In this document: positions 63,895-64,000 of the stretch, piece after piece
Position numbering within the stretch: position 1 is the first letter of the stretch
Layout of the letters: every line of letters begins with the position of its first letter
Assembly: GCF_005795905.1 (NCBI RefSeq)
Contig: NZ_VAWE01000001.1
Coordinates: 3,890,001-3,954,000 of the forward strand
Origin: Streptomyces marianii
GTDB taxonomy: Bacteria; Actinomycetota; Actinomycetes; Streptomycetales; Streptomycetaceae
DNA: 64,000 bases
Direction of reading: 5' to 3'
Notes under the pieces: generated by a model
The model's input: only the letters and a program-made list of their open reading frames with translations
Told to the model about the DNA's origin: nothing
Databases searched by the model: none
Program-made: the position numbers and the translations under genes

Positions 63895-64000
63895 ACCGCT
63901 ACGTGGTCGTCGTGCGCCGCTGGTGGACCGTGCCCTTGGCCCTCCTCCTCCTCATCCTGGTGAGCGGGACGGTGGGGACCAGCGAGGTTCCCGTTCCGAG
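63891..64000 (+). CDS. Start of a further membrane protein (partial)
   Basis: ATG 63891 overlaps the preceding stop by ATGA. The first 36 residues read MNRYVVVVRRWWTVPLALLLLILVSG..., a basic start then a membrane helix, and the gene runs off the window. It belongs to the same operon as the ABC ATPase. Confidence 0.7.
   Translation, partial: MNRYVVVVRRWWTVPLALLLLILVSGTVGTSEVPVP

Overview
The window is high-GC actinobacterial DNA and almost certainly a Streptomyces chromosome from the core, origin-proximal part. The support is the coding bias, the many GTG/TTG starts, the dnaK-grpE-dnaJ-hspR order with HspR-type inverted repeats, a GH19 chitinase with a DasR-like site, and a perfect parS-like palindrome. 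Positions 1 to about 51,960 are mostly conserved housekeeping genes interrupted by two insertion sequences. From about 51,967 to 61,356 the DNA is a patchwork of recombinase remnants, insertion sequences and broken genes. The right end is the start of a secreted-protein/ABC-transporter cluster that runs off the window.

Layout. 1-5.4 kb: start of a probable Ser/Thr kinase, GH19 chitinase, MFS exporter, purA and a diacylglycerol-kinase-like protein. 5.5-12 kb: a MerR regulator fused to a sliding-clamp-like domain, a MarR/GbsR repressor divergent from an ABC exporter, and a cytochrome P450. 12.3-19 kb: a two-component system, an NmrA-like oxidoreductase, the tryptophan-to-anthranilate kynurenine genes (dioxygenase, kynureninase, probable formamidase) and a DUF3151 protein. 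19-28.7 kb: a drug-efflux MFS protein, a MalY/PatB aminotransferase whose 3' end has been tandemly amplified, fba, parS, pyrE, an aldose-epimerase-like protein, a SRPBCC protein, a membrane spermidine synthase and DUF2617. 29.3-33.5 kb: an IS5-type element, a dapC-like aminotransferase and a complete IS200/IS605 element (TnpA plus TnpB). 34-49 kb: a PIG-V-like membrane protein, YbjN, clpB, a flavin/F420 oxidoreductase, a LuxR-type regulator divergent from a tiny secreted-peptide gene, the hspR-dnaK operon, a sugar-phosphate transferase and a large membrane iron-sulfur oxidoreductase. 49-51.9 kb: an FG-GAP lipoprotein and a Yip1-like membrane protein.

The patchwork begins inside a phosphoribosyltransferase gene. 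Its last codons lie at 51,967-52,020 and its first 63 or so codons at 55,930-56,120. The DNA between them holds a decayed serine recombinase, an intact secreted protein, a transposase remnant and a 1.63-kb IS that carries a non-transposase gene and is bounded by CTCAG repeats. Beyond dcd, a tRNA-Gly(CCC) gene is followed by the 3' stub of a tyrosine recombinase, a second likely integration scar. Next come tandem palindromic operators, a flavoprotein/regulator pair whose regulator has lost its DNA-binding end, and an IS4-type element with a perfect 10-bp target duplication.

Best candidates for something undescribed: (1) the 39.5-41.1 kb unit, with a LuxR-HTH regulator divergent from a 53-residue exported peptide carrying two GEPTWES repeats and a Rieske-like protein without the usual ligands; (2) the MerR/sliding-clamp fusion at 5,559-6,656; (3) the IS carrying a coiled-coil/winged-helix passenger at 54.2-55.8 kb; (4) dispersed minisatellite modules at 24.5 and 33.9 kb that share conserved ends. 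All calls are from reading the sequence; no database search was run.
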